Shown: positions 25,101-38,954 of the stretch, in pieces
Position numbering within the stretch: the stretch's first letter is position 1
How the letters are laid out: every line of letters starts with the position of its first letter
Position numbers and translations under genes: made by a program
The notes under the pieces: generated by a model
Databases searched by the model: none
What the model was told of the DNA's origin: nothing
The model's input: the letters and a program-made list of their open reading frames with translations, nothing else
DNA from: Diphasiastrum complanatum
Lineage: Eukaryota > Streptophyta > Lycopodiopsida > Lycopodiales > Lycopodiaceae
DNA length: 64,000 nucleotides
Assembly (NCBI GenBank): GCA_029204225.1
Contig: CM055097.1
Coordinates: 72,369,706-72,433,705 of the forward strand
Reading direction: 5' to 3'

Positions 25101-27858
25101 GTCGTAGAGAGTTGCTAGGATGTCCCATGCATCCTTAGCAGTCTGAGCAGCACGTATGTGGCTGATCTGAGTATCCTTGATGTTGAGGGTGATCATGGCA
25201 AATGCTTTGCCATCTCTCAGTCTCCACTTGGTGATGATGGCTGTATCACCTTCTGGTTTGAGCTCTGTGCCATCAACGATGTCCCACAATTCTTTGGCTA
25301 GAAGTATAACCTTCATCTTGAATTTCTAGAGATGGTAGTTATCTCCATCGAGTTTGTCAATGAGAGATGAACTAGATGATGGATCCATTCTGGTTCAACG
25401 AGATCGTTGGTAGAAACAACGATTGTCGGAATATTGTTGGCTGTGCGTTTTCTAGAAAGACGTCTTGATAGAAACAAGACTGATAATCCGCATAGAAATG
25501 CAGATTACTGAAATGCCTACTCTGATACCATGTCGTAAAACGTGGGGATGACCGACAGAGGAAGCTCGAAGCTTTGAGCGTAGGCGTGTAGGAATGGAAA
25601 GGCAACAGTTAGCAACAGAAATATGCAAGAAGAATGATTCATACATATTGTACAAATGAACAATACAATAGCGAGACAAAAATTGCACTCTGATTAATAT
25701 CAACAGTGAGTACAATGGCTTGAAGTAATAACTTCAGCTTGCTGAGCGTGATGACGCTGGCTACAGATAACTCTGATTGAAAAAAAAAACAACTTACATA
25801 GCTTGATTCAGCTAGTATATATATTTACAAGTGTCGAGAGACAAATATCTTATAAGCCTTAAATGCCATTCACTCTAGTTTTGTATATGTATAAAGTTGG
25901 TAACCGCCTTTAGGATATTTGGTTGTCCAGCTGTTTTTAGGGTTGATGATAAGTTGGCAACGTCGGTTTGCCAATGTAGCAAAAACCCGAAAAAAACCTG
26001 AAGGTGCCCTTAGACTGAAGATATGTAAATCCCGAAGGTATCTCTAGAGCAAAGGCAAAAAAAATGCGAAAAAGGCGAAGGTGGGCCTGAAATGGATTCC
26101 AAGGCATTCTGGCCACTATGTCGCATTTTTCGCGAAGGTGCGAAAAAGGCGAAAAAGACGAAGGTGCCTTAAAAAACGTTTAAGGCACAAAAAATCTCAA
26201 AGGGGAAAAATGTGAAGGTCCGAAACATGTAGTTGGCCTTCGGTTTTCAGGATGCTCATTACTTGAACGATTTGTTTAAGGCTGAGCATAAGAAATCTAA
26301 CATGGTGAACCACTGGACTATAGTGAGTCATGACCACTGACTAGTGACTAGTCCATGATTTGAAAAGCACGTTTTCAAGCGATAAGTCATTCTAATTCTT
26401 TGAACATTGAAAACGTAAGATGACAAAACTGAGAATTTAAAAATCAATAGTCAAATTTCAAAAAATGAAATGTTTAATGTGCAACCTTGAACCATCAATT
26501 GATTATTGTTGACATGACACTTGCTTGACGACACTTTGTAGGAGGTTGCCAGAGAGCAGCAGCGGAGGGATTTTAAATCCCTCAACATCCGTGTCAAGGG
26601 TCTACCTGCAGACAGCCAGGCCAGCCTTTGCAGTGTGCCAGGGCATTCTTACACAGGCGCTTCCCCCAGTCCGAGCAGCATTTACATTCAACATGGCATG
26701 CTAGATCGGATCCTGCGATTGTGTTCATTCGCTTCAGATCTCTCCAGTCGCGGACAGACTTCATGCGCCAGAGATTGACGCTACGCGGTACCTCCATTCT
26801 TCTTGATGACGACCTCACTCATTCCCAGTTGCAGCAGCGACGAGCGATCATTCAGCAGGCTGGACAAAGAGGGCAGCGTGTTGTATTTCAGCAGAGTAAT
26901 CCACGATTTTTCCCTAGACACAGATAGGGACTCCGGCGAGTGGCCCGCGCCCCTTTTGCCACTTTCTATTGCATTATAGAACTGTAATTGTCTGCATTCT
27001 TCTTCTACGACTGTTGGCTTGTCATCATTCATATCATCTACACGCTTGTGCTGCTTTACGGAGATACATGAGTCTCCTTTACACCCACTTCCACAATTCG
27101 CGGGGCGCTGTTGGACATCTGCTGCTCATCCAGCTTTGAGGGGAAATAGCAACAGAGGTTCCGGAGGGGTGGCATGTTGATATCCACAGGGCTGGGCTGC
27201 TTATTTGTATGCGGAGAGATGTGACCCCGTGTGCTCGTTGCAGGAGGTGGAAGATGAAGCCCATTTCCTCCTCAGATGTCCGTTGTATTATGAGATACGG
27301 GAGAGGTATTATTGTCTCTTTCGCGATGGCCCGCATACACTTCGCAGTTTGTCTCCTATCCTGATGCTCGTTGCTTGGGACTTCTTGTTCGTGAGGTGCT
27401 TACTCTGCCTATACCAGATCACCTAGGGTAAAAGGTTAGACTCCCAGCAGCTGCTTCTCACTGGCTTCTTTCGGACTCAAGCACATGTTGATGACTCCGA
27501 TGATGAGATTCCTATTCCTGTGCCACCGCAAAAAAAGCCCAGATGTAGTCTCCACTTGCCTCCATCAGGGCCCATTGTACACTCCACTCAGCGGACATTT
27601 CACAATTACTTTCGCTGATATGTACTTATTCTCCACCTGGCCCGGGTTGTGGGCATTGGTACTTTTTTTGTAGTTCTTCAGTTATACCTTGGCCCGGGTT
27701 GTAGGCTTATTTCACTTCTGCTTTGTTCTACTTTCATTCGTAGCTAGTTTATAGCATTTTACGGCCACGTCCTCCTATGGATGATGCTCCCGCTGTTGCT
27801 TGTACATATTTTCTTTTTGGTCTTATGCACCCACGGGTGCCCAAAAGACGTTAATAAA

Positions 27859-27915
<57 letters not shown>

Positions 27916-30900
27916 CGCGAGCGCGGGTTAGTGCGGTCTGCTGCCCCGCGGCCTGTTTTCCTGTTTTTTTTTTTTTAAATGTGTCCGGGTCCCGGACGCA
28001 CGTCTACATCCGGATGCTGAACGAGTCCAGCTTAAAATGAAAAAAAAAAATTTAAATGGACGCATCCGACCCCGCATCCGGGGGTCGGATGCGGACGCGA
28101 AATAGTATATACATTATTATTATACATATCTAGATATATACCACATTAAGCTACAAAGACCTCTTTAGTCGGCTTCAGGAGTGTGATCACATGTGTGCTC
28201 TAAATCCTCGCACCCGGGTCCCCTAAGGAAAGAGTCAAATTGAATTTGTAATGATGAATCCTGTGTAGCAGGCGACATGAACTGTCTGAAAGGATCAAGC
28301 TTGATGATTCAAATGAGCTACAATCAAACTCAGTATGTCAATTTCAAGAATATATATAGAATTCCAAAGTGAAATGGATTTGACTGAGACACTAAGTTAG
28401 TCAATTTGCCTTAGTTCATCACTCAACACCAAGCCAAACTGCCTATAATTTGCAAACTGTTTCTTAGCAAAGGTGCTATATAGATCAGGAGATACTATAA
28501 ATCATCTCCTTGAAAACAGTTGCAGAAAAAGAGAAAAAAGACAAGCAGAGGAGATGTGAAATATGTCAAAAATCAAAAAGTATGGCCATTGATGTTTACA
28601 AAGATCAATAGAGGACATATTACATTTCATATGCTATGTGTACAAACAAGAAAATGCAGAAGACAATGCAAAGCTCGCATAAAAGCAAGCAGCAGCTCTT
28701 TGACTTTAATGGTAAAGAAATATCTTATGACTGCACATCCTCATTGGTTGACACCTGTTTCACACCGTTCCTGCACACACGTGGGAAGGAACTACTTATA
28801 TCGACTTAAATGCTCAGCAGCCTCTACATAATCATTGCTCATGTAAAGTCCAGTCACATTCGCACCTCCAAAATCAGTCACATTTGGAATCAAGTTGCAT
28901 ACATCATGAACATGCATCGCAAGCTATGACCAGATTAAAAACAGCTTCATATCAAGCAGCCTTCCCTACCTTGCTTGTAAAATGTGTACCTTACTTAGAA
29001 GATAGACAGTCCAAGTTAGAACAGAGCCAGTTGTTTCATGCCCGGCAACAAGCATTGATAAAAGATCATCTCGAAGTTGATTACTTGAAACCTGCATACA
29101 TCAGATGAAAGAAAAGCTCTTAAGCAATTAATTTTCAGAGTACCAGTCATAAAAACCTATATTGTACTTAGTAATGCAAGATTTTGACATATAGGGGTCA
29201 TATCCAAAGTCACGTGAAGGTAGAACTACACAATGGTAGACAGCAAATGAGGAACCTTTATGTACTGAGATACAAAAGGCTTTGAAAAATAGCTTCCAAA
29301 ATGACCCGATCCTTTTAAATGGATTTAAGAAATTTAGGGTTCAAGATAGGATGAAGGGAGACTCAAGAAACATCTTTATTAGAGTAGTTGCTCCACATGT
29401 GCCGCCAATTATGAAGCTCAAAAAGTAGATTGTAGCTCTTCCACCTCTAATTAGCTTAGGTTAATTAGCCGCTAACCTTAGGTCAAGTGAGCCTAGAGGA
29501 GGTTAGAGACTTGAGTTAGAATTAGCTATAGGGATGCATTGTAAACCATGACTAAAGTTGGATGTTCATTTCAGAGTATGCATGGGGAAATGTGACTATA
29601 CTTGGAGTTGAGTATTGGTGGAGAACTAAAGCATAGGCATTAGAAGTGGGAGCTAGTTGCACAACTACACCTTGCATGCATCTATGGTCAAGTGAGCAGA
29701 GAGTTGCATCATACTTAATTATGTCTTGTAGTGTCTTTTATGGCCTTCCATCAAGTTGGCATATGTAGCATGGTAGATGGACCGTCGTCTATGTCCCATG
29801 TCCCCATCCTTTATCGGACTTGATGTGGCTCAAGGGACATGCATGTAGTCATGCATGTACACCCATGGCTATGCATGTGCTGATATTGTCCTTGCATGTG
29901 TTGATTAGTGAGATTACACCTTGCATGCATCTATGGTCGAGTGAGCAGAGAGTTGCATCATACTTAATTATGTTTAGAGAAAGAAAAATTATAAAGTGAT
30001 TGGATTGTTACAGGGTATCAGAGCAATGGCTTGCAAGTACCTTGGCTTTTGATTTTGAATCTCTTGCATGATGGAACCTTTGCACTAGTTCTTATTTGAT
30101 AAGCATGCATGAGGAATTTCACCTCCTTTTGTGATGTTCTGGTATCGCCAAATTGCTCTTACTATTTTCCACACTTTCTCACAAAAAATTTACCAAATAT
30201 ACTCTTCTCAAAACATTAAGATGTTAGTACGACTCTCACACCTAGGTTGCATTGGAATGACGTTATGGAAGCATAGCGTTCCAAAATGGGCACTCTAGAA
30301 TGCAACTTTTGAGAACATCGGAAGGAAAAAAAAACTAAATTTTTCTACCTACAGTCAATGGAACCCTATTAGGAGACGTAAACCAGGAGCAATAATGGGT
30401 TTTAAAATCTAGAGATACATGTGAAAAACCGAATCACTTTAAAACAAACCTCTTCACGGCTTGCTAAGAGAAATCGAAGGACACTTGGATCAGATTGATT
30501 CACATATTCTTCAACTTTTAAACATTCTCCTTCCGCCTCAACAATGTCTTTGCATTTAGACACTAAATCTTCAACAGTTTTGTGTATAATCTTCACTGCT
30601 TTTGCTGCTTTCTGTTGTCTTGGAACAATTTTGCACAGAAAATCCATCTGCAATTTAACAATCACCACACTTCTAATGCTCCGAAAAAACAATTGACATT
30701 GAAAGTTTTGCTTAAATGAAAATTTGATCAATAAGATAAATGCAAAAAATTGCTCATCATAGCATTTGTCGGTAAGCTCGGCAACTTTTATAATCTTCTT
30801 ACTTCATTTGCACACCAAAAAATTTTAAAAATATGTAAAACAGCAGAGAATAACCATCATCACGCTGCCCTACTGCCAGCAATTTTTTGCAAATGTTAGA

Positions 30901-33900
30901 AGTTTGAGTTTGCAAATGCATTTGCAAATTTGCCAAAGATGAGGGCAACCTTTGCAAGTGTTTGCCCTAAAAAAACCCTAACTTTAAGCAAATAAATTAG
31001 GCTAGAAACTTTATGGGAACTTGTAGGTCACCATATTATTTAAAATGTGCACCAAAATTGATTTTTTCTAAATGTGAACCAAATTTGAAAATTTCACACA
31101 TTTACTTGTTTTGATCATCAAATTGGACTCAAAAAATTGTACTCAATTTTTCATTGAACCACCAGGAAACACATTTGCAAGTTTGTAAGCATCAGCAAAC
31201 GCATTTGCTAGTAGCTATGCCCTACTATTCTAAATTTGAAGATGACAAAAGCTCAAAAGATCAAGTGCAGACTTCCTTTACTTTACTAGTGACATTACTT
31301 TACATACCATCATTTGCAGAAGCTCGAATAACCAAAGACTTTACTAGTGACATTACTTTACATATCATCATTTGCAGAAGCTTGAATAACCAAAGATTTT
31401 ACAGTAATTCTTTCCCAACCACATGGATCAGATGAAGAAAATGGCTTCAGTAAGTCACATTAAGCTTAGCCTTGTGCGTTGTGGTTTTAGCAAGAATTTA
31501 AATCCAACAGAACTAGCTGCAATGCAGGAAAAGCTTAAATGCACTATCATATAGAACACCACACTAAAGCTTATCCAAGTTTTTTAGAGAACTAAAATTG
31601 TGCATTCTTGATTTGACCCTTCAAAGTTCTATTATAAAGTCCTAGCCAACAGAAACACACTAGCATTTATTGCCTGGGTCACAACAACCAAGGGACTGGC
31701 TAGAACATTCCAGCTCTAACATCCGAACAAAACAAAAGTATATGCATAGTTGCACTGCATTTCTAGAAATGCGTTCAGAAACGTGTTTCTAAACCGCGTT
31801 TCTGGATTAGCGGAGCGTTTCTGAGAAACGTTTTTTTTCTTAAGAAATTTGTTTTTTGTGGGCAATATGGGTATCAGATTAAAGCTCTAATCAAGGGCAG
31901 TACATTTATATAGGTTGCCGAAGGTTACAGGGTGGTCCAGTTTAGGTGCATCAATTCCTACTGGATTCTGTCGAGGATAAAAACTATATATCATTGATCA
32001 CCAATGTCATAATCAGGGTCCGGTTACTTCACCCTTGATCATCTTGCTACATGGTTATGCAACAGAAACTGAGCCTTCAACCCTTGCTCTTATTTTGTGC
32101 CATCGTGGATACTCACTCCTCTTGTACGCCATCGGCATAAGTTCATCCCCATTGCTGGAACATCTAGTACTCATGCTATTAGTTTTTATCATTCCTTTTT
32201 CTACGGAGGTCTGCACTGGCTTCCAACTGTGAAGCTCTTGGAAGCAAAGTGCTCAATCACCACCACGCCATATTACTCGTATGCATCACTCCAATCACAT
32301 TACCAGAATGATATTAGGCAATGGTTGTAGGTCCTAATGTGCCTAAGTACCCTTGAGCACAAAGTGACTTTCTTCTACACCACTTATGGTATAACTCTCT
32401 GACACCATTGCATTGTCCCCTACTCGCCCTCTATGGGTGTTGCCTATGTAACATGTGCAATAAGTACAAAGGTCGTAATGATATCTTATCCTAAAAGAGT
32501 GTTTACATCTTGGAAACAAGAACATGAAATATCTTTTGAGGTTACTAACTCTTTCCTAGGCTGAGTTCTATACTCATAATTCTTTCTGTTTCATCAAAAA
32601 CAAGTTGTATGAAGTATGGTACATCTCTCTCTCTCCTACCACCCTTTCTGGTCACTCTTTTCTCTCTTTCGATATCGGCCACCTTCTGTCCACTCATCCA
32701 TCTTCATTACCTAAGATTACTCGAGCACCCAAATACACTTTTGACCCTATTTACATGCCAATGTATCGACACTCTCTGGCTTCGCTTCTACACTATTTTG
32801 ACACCCAAGCCGCTTTTCTCACTACCTCCCTCCACACTACTACTTCACTAACCTTTCCCACCAAGCCCCATCCCAGCAAAACCCGACACACATCTCGATC
32901 TCTGCACCCTCCTTGGTATGATGCCGAGTGCTATTCTCTTCATCATTTAGTCACATATTCGCGTACCCATGCTCTGCACTTGCTTCGATCTTCCCGATGC
33001 TCCTACCACTATTTTCTCCGCCGTAAAAAGCATGCCTTTGATGACTCTGAAGGGAAACGTCTTATTGACCGCCTTGTCAGCTCTTCCTCGGGCGCTTTCT
33101 GGCATGAGTTCATTCCCCGTTCTCCACCACCTCTCTTAGAAGACCTCCGCATTTGTACCGATTACGCTACTAGCTTATACTCGAATCACCCATCCCCATA
33201 TCTCCCCGACCATCTGAGTTCTCCTTCTTCACACCCGATATGGTACTTGTTGCCATCAAGAAGATGAAGTCCCATAAAGCCAGAGATATTGAAGACCTAC
33301 AGTCTGAACTCCTTGCCCATGCATCCGACTTACTCGCTCCCACCATAGCCACTCTTCTTCATTCCGCAGTTGTTTCTGGTTTCCCTTCATCCTGGTGCAC
33401 CAACATCCACCCCATGCATAAGAATGGTGACCCCATGATTCCTAGTAACTACCGCACTATCATGATTGGGCATGTCCTGGCGAAGCTCTATGGTACTATA
33501 CTTCAGTCTGTTGTGAGTTCAGAGGCGGAGACTAGGAGACTACATGCTATGGGTCAGGCAGGTTGTCGGGCTCTTAATTCTACTATCGATCACATCTTCA
33601 CGTTGTCGGCCCTCATTGAGGAAACTAAGCACAGGAAAGAGAGGGTTTACTGCTGTTTTGTGGACTTCAGGAAGGCCTTTGATTTTGTTCCTCGCTCCTT
33701 GCTTATTCAGAAACTCCGAGATCTTGGCTTCTCCACTGACATCATCTTGGTTGCGATGGCATTGTATGAGCGCGTCCTGGGATGTTTATGCATTACTAAA
33801 GGACTGGCCTACTGGGCCTATACCTGGCACATTTATGACATGGACTATGGGTCTTACATTTATTTACTTAGTGGATATTGTATATTTAGTCTCGCAATTA

Positions 33901-36900
33901 TCTTATTCATATACATGCCTAAAAGGCCGTTTTTGGCCTACAAAATCAAGGTTGAAATCTGATTTGTCAGGGCAGCAAAACAGTATCCTTGACAGCAAGG
34001 GTAAGGAGCTCAAGGAATCAGGGACTTGCTAGCATCTTGGCACTTTGGTTGCCGATTTTTCGAGACCGCAGGTCTGCAAACAATTTCGGAAGAGCTGAAA
34101 GGGTTTGTCTTGATATTTTCTTGGGAAGTACAGTCCTCAGAAGTCTATCTCTGAAAATGAACACTTCTCCGAGACCTGATCAACCCCTGACAAGAGGCAT
34201 TGATGAATTAGAAACGGAATCCCAGAGGTTCAGTAAGGGGAAAGAACCTATGGAAGTTGAAGAACAGGAACAATTCGCCGAAGAACTCGACGAATTGCTT
34301 ACCAAGGAGCAGTTTCTCCACTTGGTAACAGAAGTGGATGAACTAAAGTTGGCGTTAGCCAATTTCAAGTCCAGTGTGGACGACTCGTTGGGGAAGAGAA
34401 GGATAGAAACGCGGATATTCTACAAACCTTCCTCAGCAAATGGAAGAACATTCATGCTCTTAAACAGACCCCTGACCATTTGCAAGCTATTGAGGCCAGT
34501 CTTTCCTTAGCCCATGGCCTATAAGTGGTGGTTAAATCTCCAGGAGACTGGGCAGACTCCCCGGTCATGGAAGGCCTTTGAAGAAGCCTTCCTAAGAGAA
34601 TTTCTACATGAAAATGAATTTGATAGAGCCTAGGAAGCCTGGGAGAAAACAGTAATGGACAAATCCTTAATCCAATATATCTCGCAGTATCGAAAAGCAA
34701 TCTTAAAAATTGGATGACTATCAAAAAGTCAAGGGATTTGTCCGTGGCCTCAAAGATCAATATAAAGTAGAGGTCCAGAGAAACTCGCCTACTACCCTAG
34801 AGCAAGCTCTCAGATATGCTCAAATCTATGATGATTCAGTGGGTAGGAAGAGGGTGAGACAACAGTCCCTTTCTGAGCAGCCTTCTCAGAAAGACTTTCA
34901 ATTTAAAAAGAAATGTTTAAAACGAAAGAAAGAAGATAAAGTAAAAGGTGAAGTTCCTCAGAAACGCCCATTGCTCATACAACGCTTAAAACCAGAAGAT
35001 TTTGAGAAAGCCAAACAAGAACGTTTGTGCTTTTTGTGCATGGGCAAGGGACACACAGTCAGACAGTGTCCCAAGGGGCCTTTCACTATGAAAGATAAAA
35101 AAGATAAAAAACAAGTTCATCTTGTTCAGACCGTAAGTTTCCCCAGTGACTCGGCAACTTCCGAGATCAAAGTGTATCATGAAGACTATGAACATTGCTG
35201 TCAGCTGACCTTTGCAATGCTAGCGAGACCCTTCAGCTTTGGGCCGCATGACCTAGTACGTATGCATGGGAAAGTTGGTGACCAGTCAGTCAGAGTTATG
35301 GTTGATGATGGGGCGACCCATAATTTCATCAACTACACCCCTAGTTAAAAAACTCAGACTTCCAGATGTACCTAGTCAGCATAGGTACATAGTTTCATTA
35401 GCTAAGGGTGAAGATAAGAAAATCTGGGAAACTATGGTAAGTAGTCTAAATCTTGGTATTTAGGGGTACCAAGATGAAATAAACTTTCAGATAATGCACC
35501 TAGATCGCACAAACATTGTTCTCGGGAGAGACTGGCTTCCCAATAGCCCTATGGTCTGCAGTTCAGAGCTCTGTCAGCTAATCGGAGATGACGACCATCA
35601 GGTATTCTTATGTGACTTTCAGTTTATTCCTGAAGTTTCTATTTCCAGTTCTTTACAATAGAAAATCAGTAAATTAGAAACTTTATTGTCTAAATTTAAA
35701 GATGTTTTTCCTGTAGATTTGCCACATGGTTTACCACCTAGCAGAGAGGTAGATCATGTAATAAACCTAGTACTAGGTACAGCACCTGTTTCTAAACCTC
35801 CGTATCGGGTCAGCTGAATAGAGGATGAAGAAATAACTAGGCAGGTAACAGATTATCTTGGGAAAGGCCAAATTCAGACCAGTAGTTCACCATGGGCCTC
35901 ACCAGTCCTTTTGGTGAAAAAGAAAGAGGGGTCTATGCGTCTTTGCGTAGATTACAGAGCCCTCAATAAAGTCACAATTAAGAATAAGTATCCTATGCCT
36001 CGGGAAGACGAGTTGTTTGATCAACTCGATGGTGCTAAATTTTTCAGTAAAATAGACCTAAGATCGGGATATCATCAAGTCCGTATAAAGTCGGAAGATG
36101 TCCCGAAAACAGCTTTTAGGACTCGTCATGGTCATTATGAGTTTTAGGTGATGCCATTTGGGCTCACAAATGCTCCAGCTACCTTTATGACCTTGATGAA
36201 CAGTGTCCTCACACCATACTTGGGTAAGGTTGTAGTCGTATTTTTAAATGACATCCTCGTCTACAACAAAACGAGGAAGGAGCATCTTAAACACCTCAGA
36301 AAGGTGTTTCGATTGCTTAGAAAGCATAAGCTTTATGCTAAAGAATCCAAGTGCGAATTCTTCGTTGAAGAAGTAGCTTATTTGGGTCACATTATCTCGG
36401 CAGATGGGATTAAGATGGACCCCGGTAAGGTTAAAGCCATACTCAGTTGGCTAAGACCTCAGAATATTTTAGAGCTTCAGATCTTTCTTGGTTTGGCGAG
36501 ATATTACAGATGATTTGTCAAGGAATATGCTCATATAGCAATTCCCATGACAAATCTTCTTAAGGGAAAGGGAAAGGAGTTCATTTGGGAGTCCGCACAG
36601 CAGGAGAGCTTTGATGCTCTCAAAACAGCCTTAGCTATAGCACCAGTTTTAAAAGTCGTCGACCCTAAACAGCCATTTGTGGTCGAAACAGATGCTAGCG
36701 ACTTTGCAGTTGGTGTTGTACTAACTCAGAGTGGACGACCAGTTGTGTTCGAGAGTAGAAAACTCGAGCCAGCTCAGACTAGGTACAGTGCCTATGAAAA
36801 GGAACTCTTTTCTATAGTTCATGCCCTTAAGACTTGGAGGCATTATTTGTATGGTGTCAACTTTAAGGTCCTGACAGACCATGAAAGCCTCAGATACCTT

Positions 36901-38895
36901 TGCAATCAACCTAAGCTTAGAGGTCGGAAAGCTCGTTGGGCAGAGCTGACTTTTACTCAGATTCGTAATGAGTTACTCAAGTCCTTGAGAGGGAAGTGCC
37001 AGCATGATGCATTCTTCTCTACTATCTAGAACTCAGTCCTAAGCAGGCAGTTACAGACTCCAGAACCAGTTCCCGGGGTGGTGCCAGTTCATCCAAGAAT
37101 ACGGCAGCTTCCTTTGAGGATGATGATGAGTCTGAGTATACGTCAGATGACGTTGAGGATTCTGAGCCTGTATTACCCAAGCAAACCCCAGTGGTTGAGG
37201 GTCACTTGACTCAAGGATTCAAATGGAAACAATATTCCATTCAGGATGAGTACTTGCTTCATAGAGATAGAGTATGTGTCCCCAATTCAGAGGATTATAG
37301 GCAGCAGGTCCTATATGAGTGTCATGACAATCCTAGTGCGGGGCACCCAGGCATACAGAAGACCTATGAGCTTCTTCGTAGGCAATTTTTCTGGCCCAGT
37401 ATGAAAAAGGACATCCAACAATATGTAACCAGTTGCCAGAAATGTCAAGTAAATAAAACAGAGCATTTAAAGGCAAGAGGGTTGTTACAGCCCTTAGATA
37501 TACCAACTGGTAAATGGGAGAGTATCTCCATGGATTTTATAGTAGGCCTGCCTAAAACCCAAAAGGGTAATGACACTATATGGGTCACAGTTACCGTCTG
37601 ACCAAAATGGCTCATTTTATTCTGACCAAAACAACCGTTAGAGCTCCAGGGTTAGCAAGGTTGTTTGTAGACGGGATATTTAAATTGTACGGTCTACCTT
37701 CCGGCATAGTCAGCGACCAGGACAGTAAGTTTAATGGAAATTTTTGGAGGGCAGTATTCCATCATCTCCATACTAAACTTAATATGAGTACCATCGACCA
37801 TCCACAGACAGACGGTCAAACAGAGAGGATAAATCAGGTGCTGGAGGATATGCTTCGCGCATACGTCATCAAGAAGCAGACTAATTGGGAGGAGCATCTC
37901 TCGATATTAGAGTTTGCTTATAACAGTACCAAACATTCAGCTACGGGATACAGCCCATTTATGTTGATGTATGGTTTCCAGCCACGCTCACCCACGACTG
38001 TAGGGTTTAAACAAGAAAAAGTTGAAGCAGCCAAAAACTTTTTAGAGGACCTAAACCAGATGATAGAACATGCTAAGCGTAGCACTAGGCAATCCCAAGA
38101 TCGAGTCAGGCATTATGCAGATCCACACAGACGGGAAGTGCAGTTCTCCGCTGGTGAGAAAGTCTACTTGAGAGTCCCAGTTGACTCTAAAACCCTCAAA
38201 TCAGGAGTGTGTGCTAAGTTGTCTCCTAGGTATTGTAGTCCCTTTACCATGAATAGGAGACTAGGCGAGGTCACCTACGAACTAGAACTCCCACACAGCA
38301 GTAAGGTTTTTCCAGTTTTTCATGTAAGTCAGTTACGAAAAGCCTTAGCCAGATCAGAAAATCTTGGTAGGGGACAGTGTTCTAGTTCTCCCATTGGATT
38401 CTCAGCAACCTCCACATGAACCAGAGGAGATTCTTGACAGTAGAGAGACGCAGACTCGTCATACTCTATACAGGAATACCTGGTCAAGTGGAATGATCAG
38501 CCTGTTGAGAATGCCACTTGGGAAAGAGGCAGCGTCCTTCGCAAGATATTTCCAAACTTTGTCTTAGAGGACCAAGACGGTTCTTAAGAGGGAGGGAGTG
38601 TTACGAGCACGTAACCAGTGCCGAACCCTAGAAAACACAGGAGGTCAGATACCACAGTCAGGGTCGTGTCCAATGTACACGACCAACAAGGCAAGACAGT
38701 GTGAGTAGTGTGCCCCGACACGGTCCGTAGCCATGGCAGGCCTAACATAAGAAGATTTTCCATGAGTTTGATGGTACAATAAGCTCCTTGATCATGATGG
38801 TTTTCTTGAGTGATTTGGTTGTTGCTAGGACATTTTTGGCTCTAGCCAAGCTTTTACATGATCTTTTACAACTCAACATGTTAGCTAGACTTTTC

Positions 38896-38954
<59 letters not shown>

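Larger units (their letters stand above)
21400..25530 (-). mobile_element. Near-complete copia element F in CYP97B intron 4
   Basis: In transcription order on the minus strand: primer-binding site, gag, zinc knuckle, protease, integrase, RT and RNase H, about 4.1 kb. It has the standard copia order (integrase before RT). Frameshifts occur at the zinc knuckle (about 24,600), after the integrase DDFSR (about 23,770), in the integrase C-end (about 23,200) and in RNase H. A 5' LTR probably lies above 25,531 with a TATA-like run at 25,813-25,826. No copy of that LTR is seen beyond RNase H, so the 3' end is lost. It lies in the same orientation as the P450 gene. Confidence 0.85.
33786..38750 (+). 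mobile_element. Ty3/gypsy chromovirus in CYP97B intron 2, antisense to the gene
   Basis: An almost complete gag-pol (about 34,157-38,580) is followed by a polypurine tract (AAGAGGGAGGGAG) and the start of a 3' LTR, TGTTACGAGCACG, at 38,599. The LTR breaks off within about 150 bp, and no matching 5' LTR is present. The order gag, protease, RT, RNase H, integrase, chromodomain is that of plant chromoviruses. Many premature stops replace likely CGA or CAG codons (about 35,817; 36,145; 36,511), consistent with decay by cytosine deamination. Confidence 0.88.

Noticed and set aside
27863-27970. Reading frame with a long Ser-Leu repeat
   Set aside because: Translation of the (CT)n microsatellite; not a protein. 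The same applies to frames over 42,900-43,500 and 54,180-54,280.
29666-29973. CRISPR-like direct repeats
   Set aside because: Only two copies, 59 bp long, in a plant intron; a simple duplication.
32605-32851. Second gene overlapping the LINE frame
   Set aside because: The shorter frame is an out-of-frame shadow of the LINE ORF2 linker.
38364-38567. Separate small gene after integrase
   Set aside because: It is the out-of-frame overlap of the chromovirus C-end; the chromodomain-like text is in the neighbouring frame.
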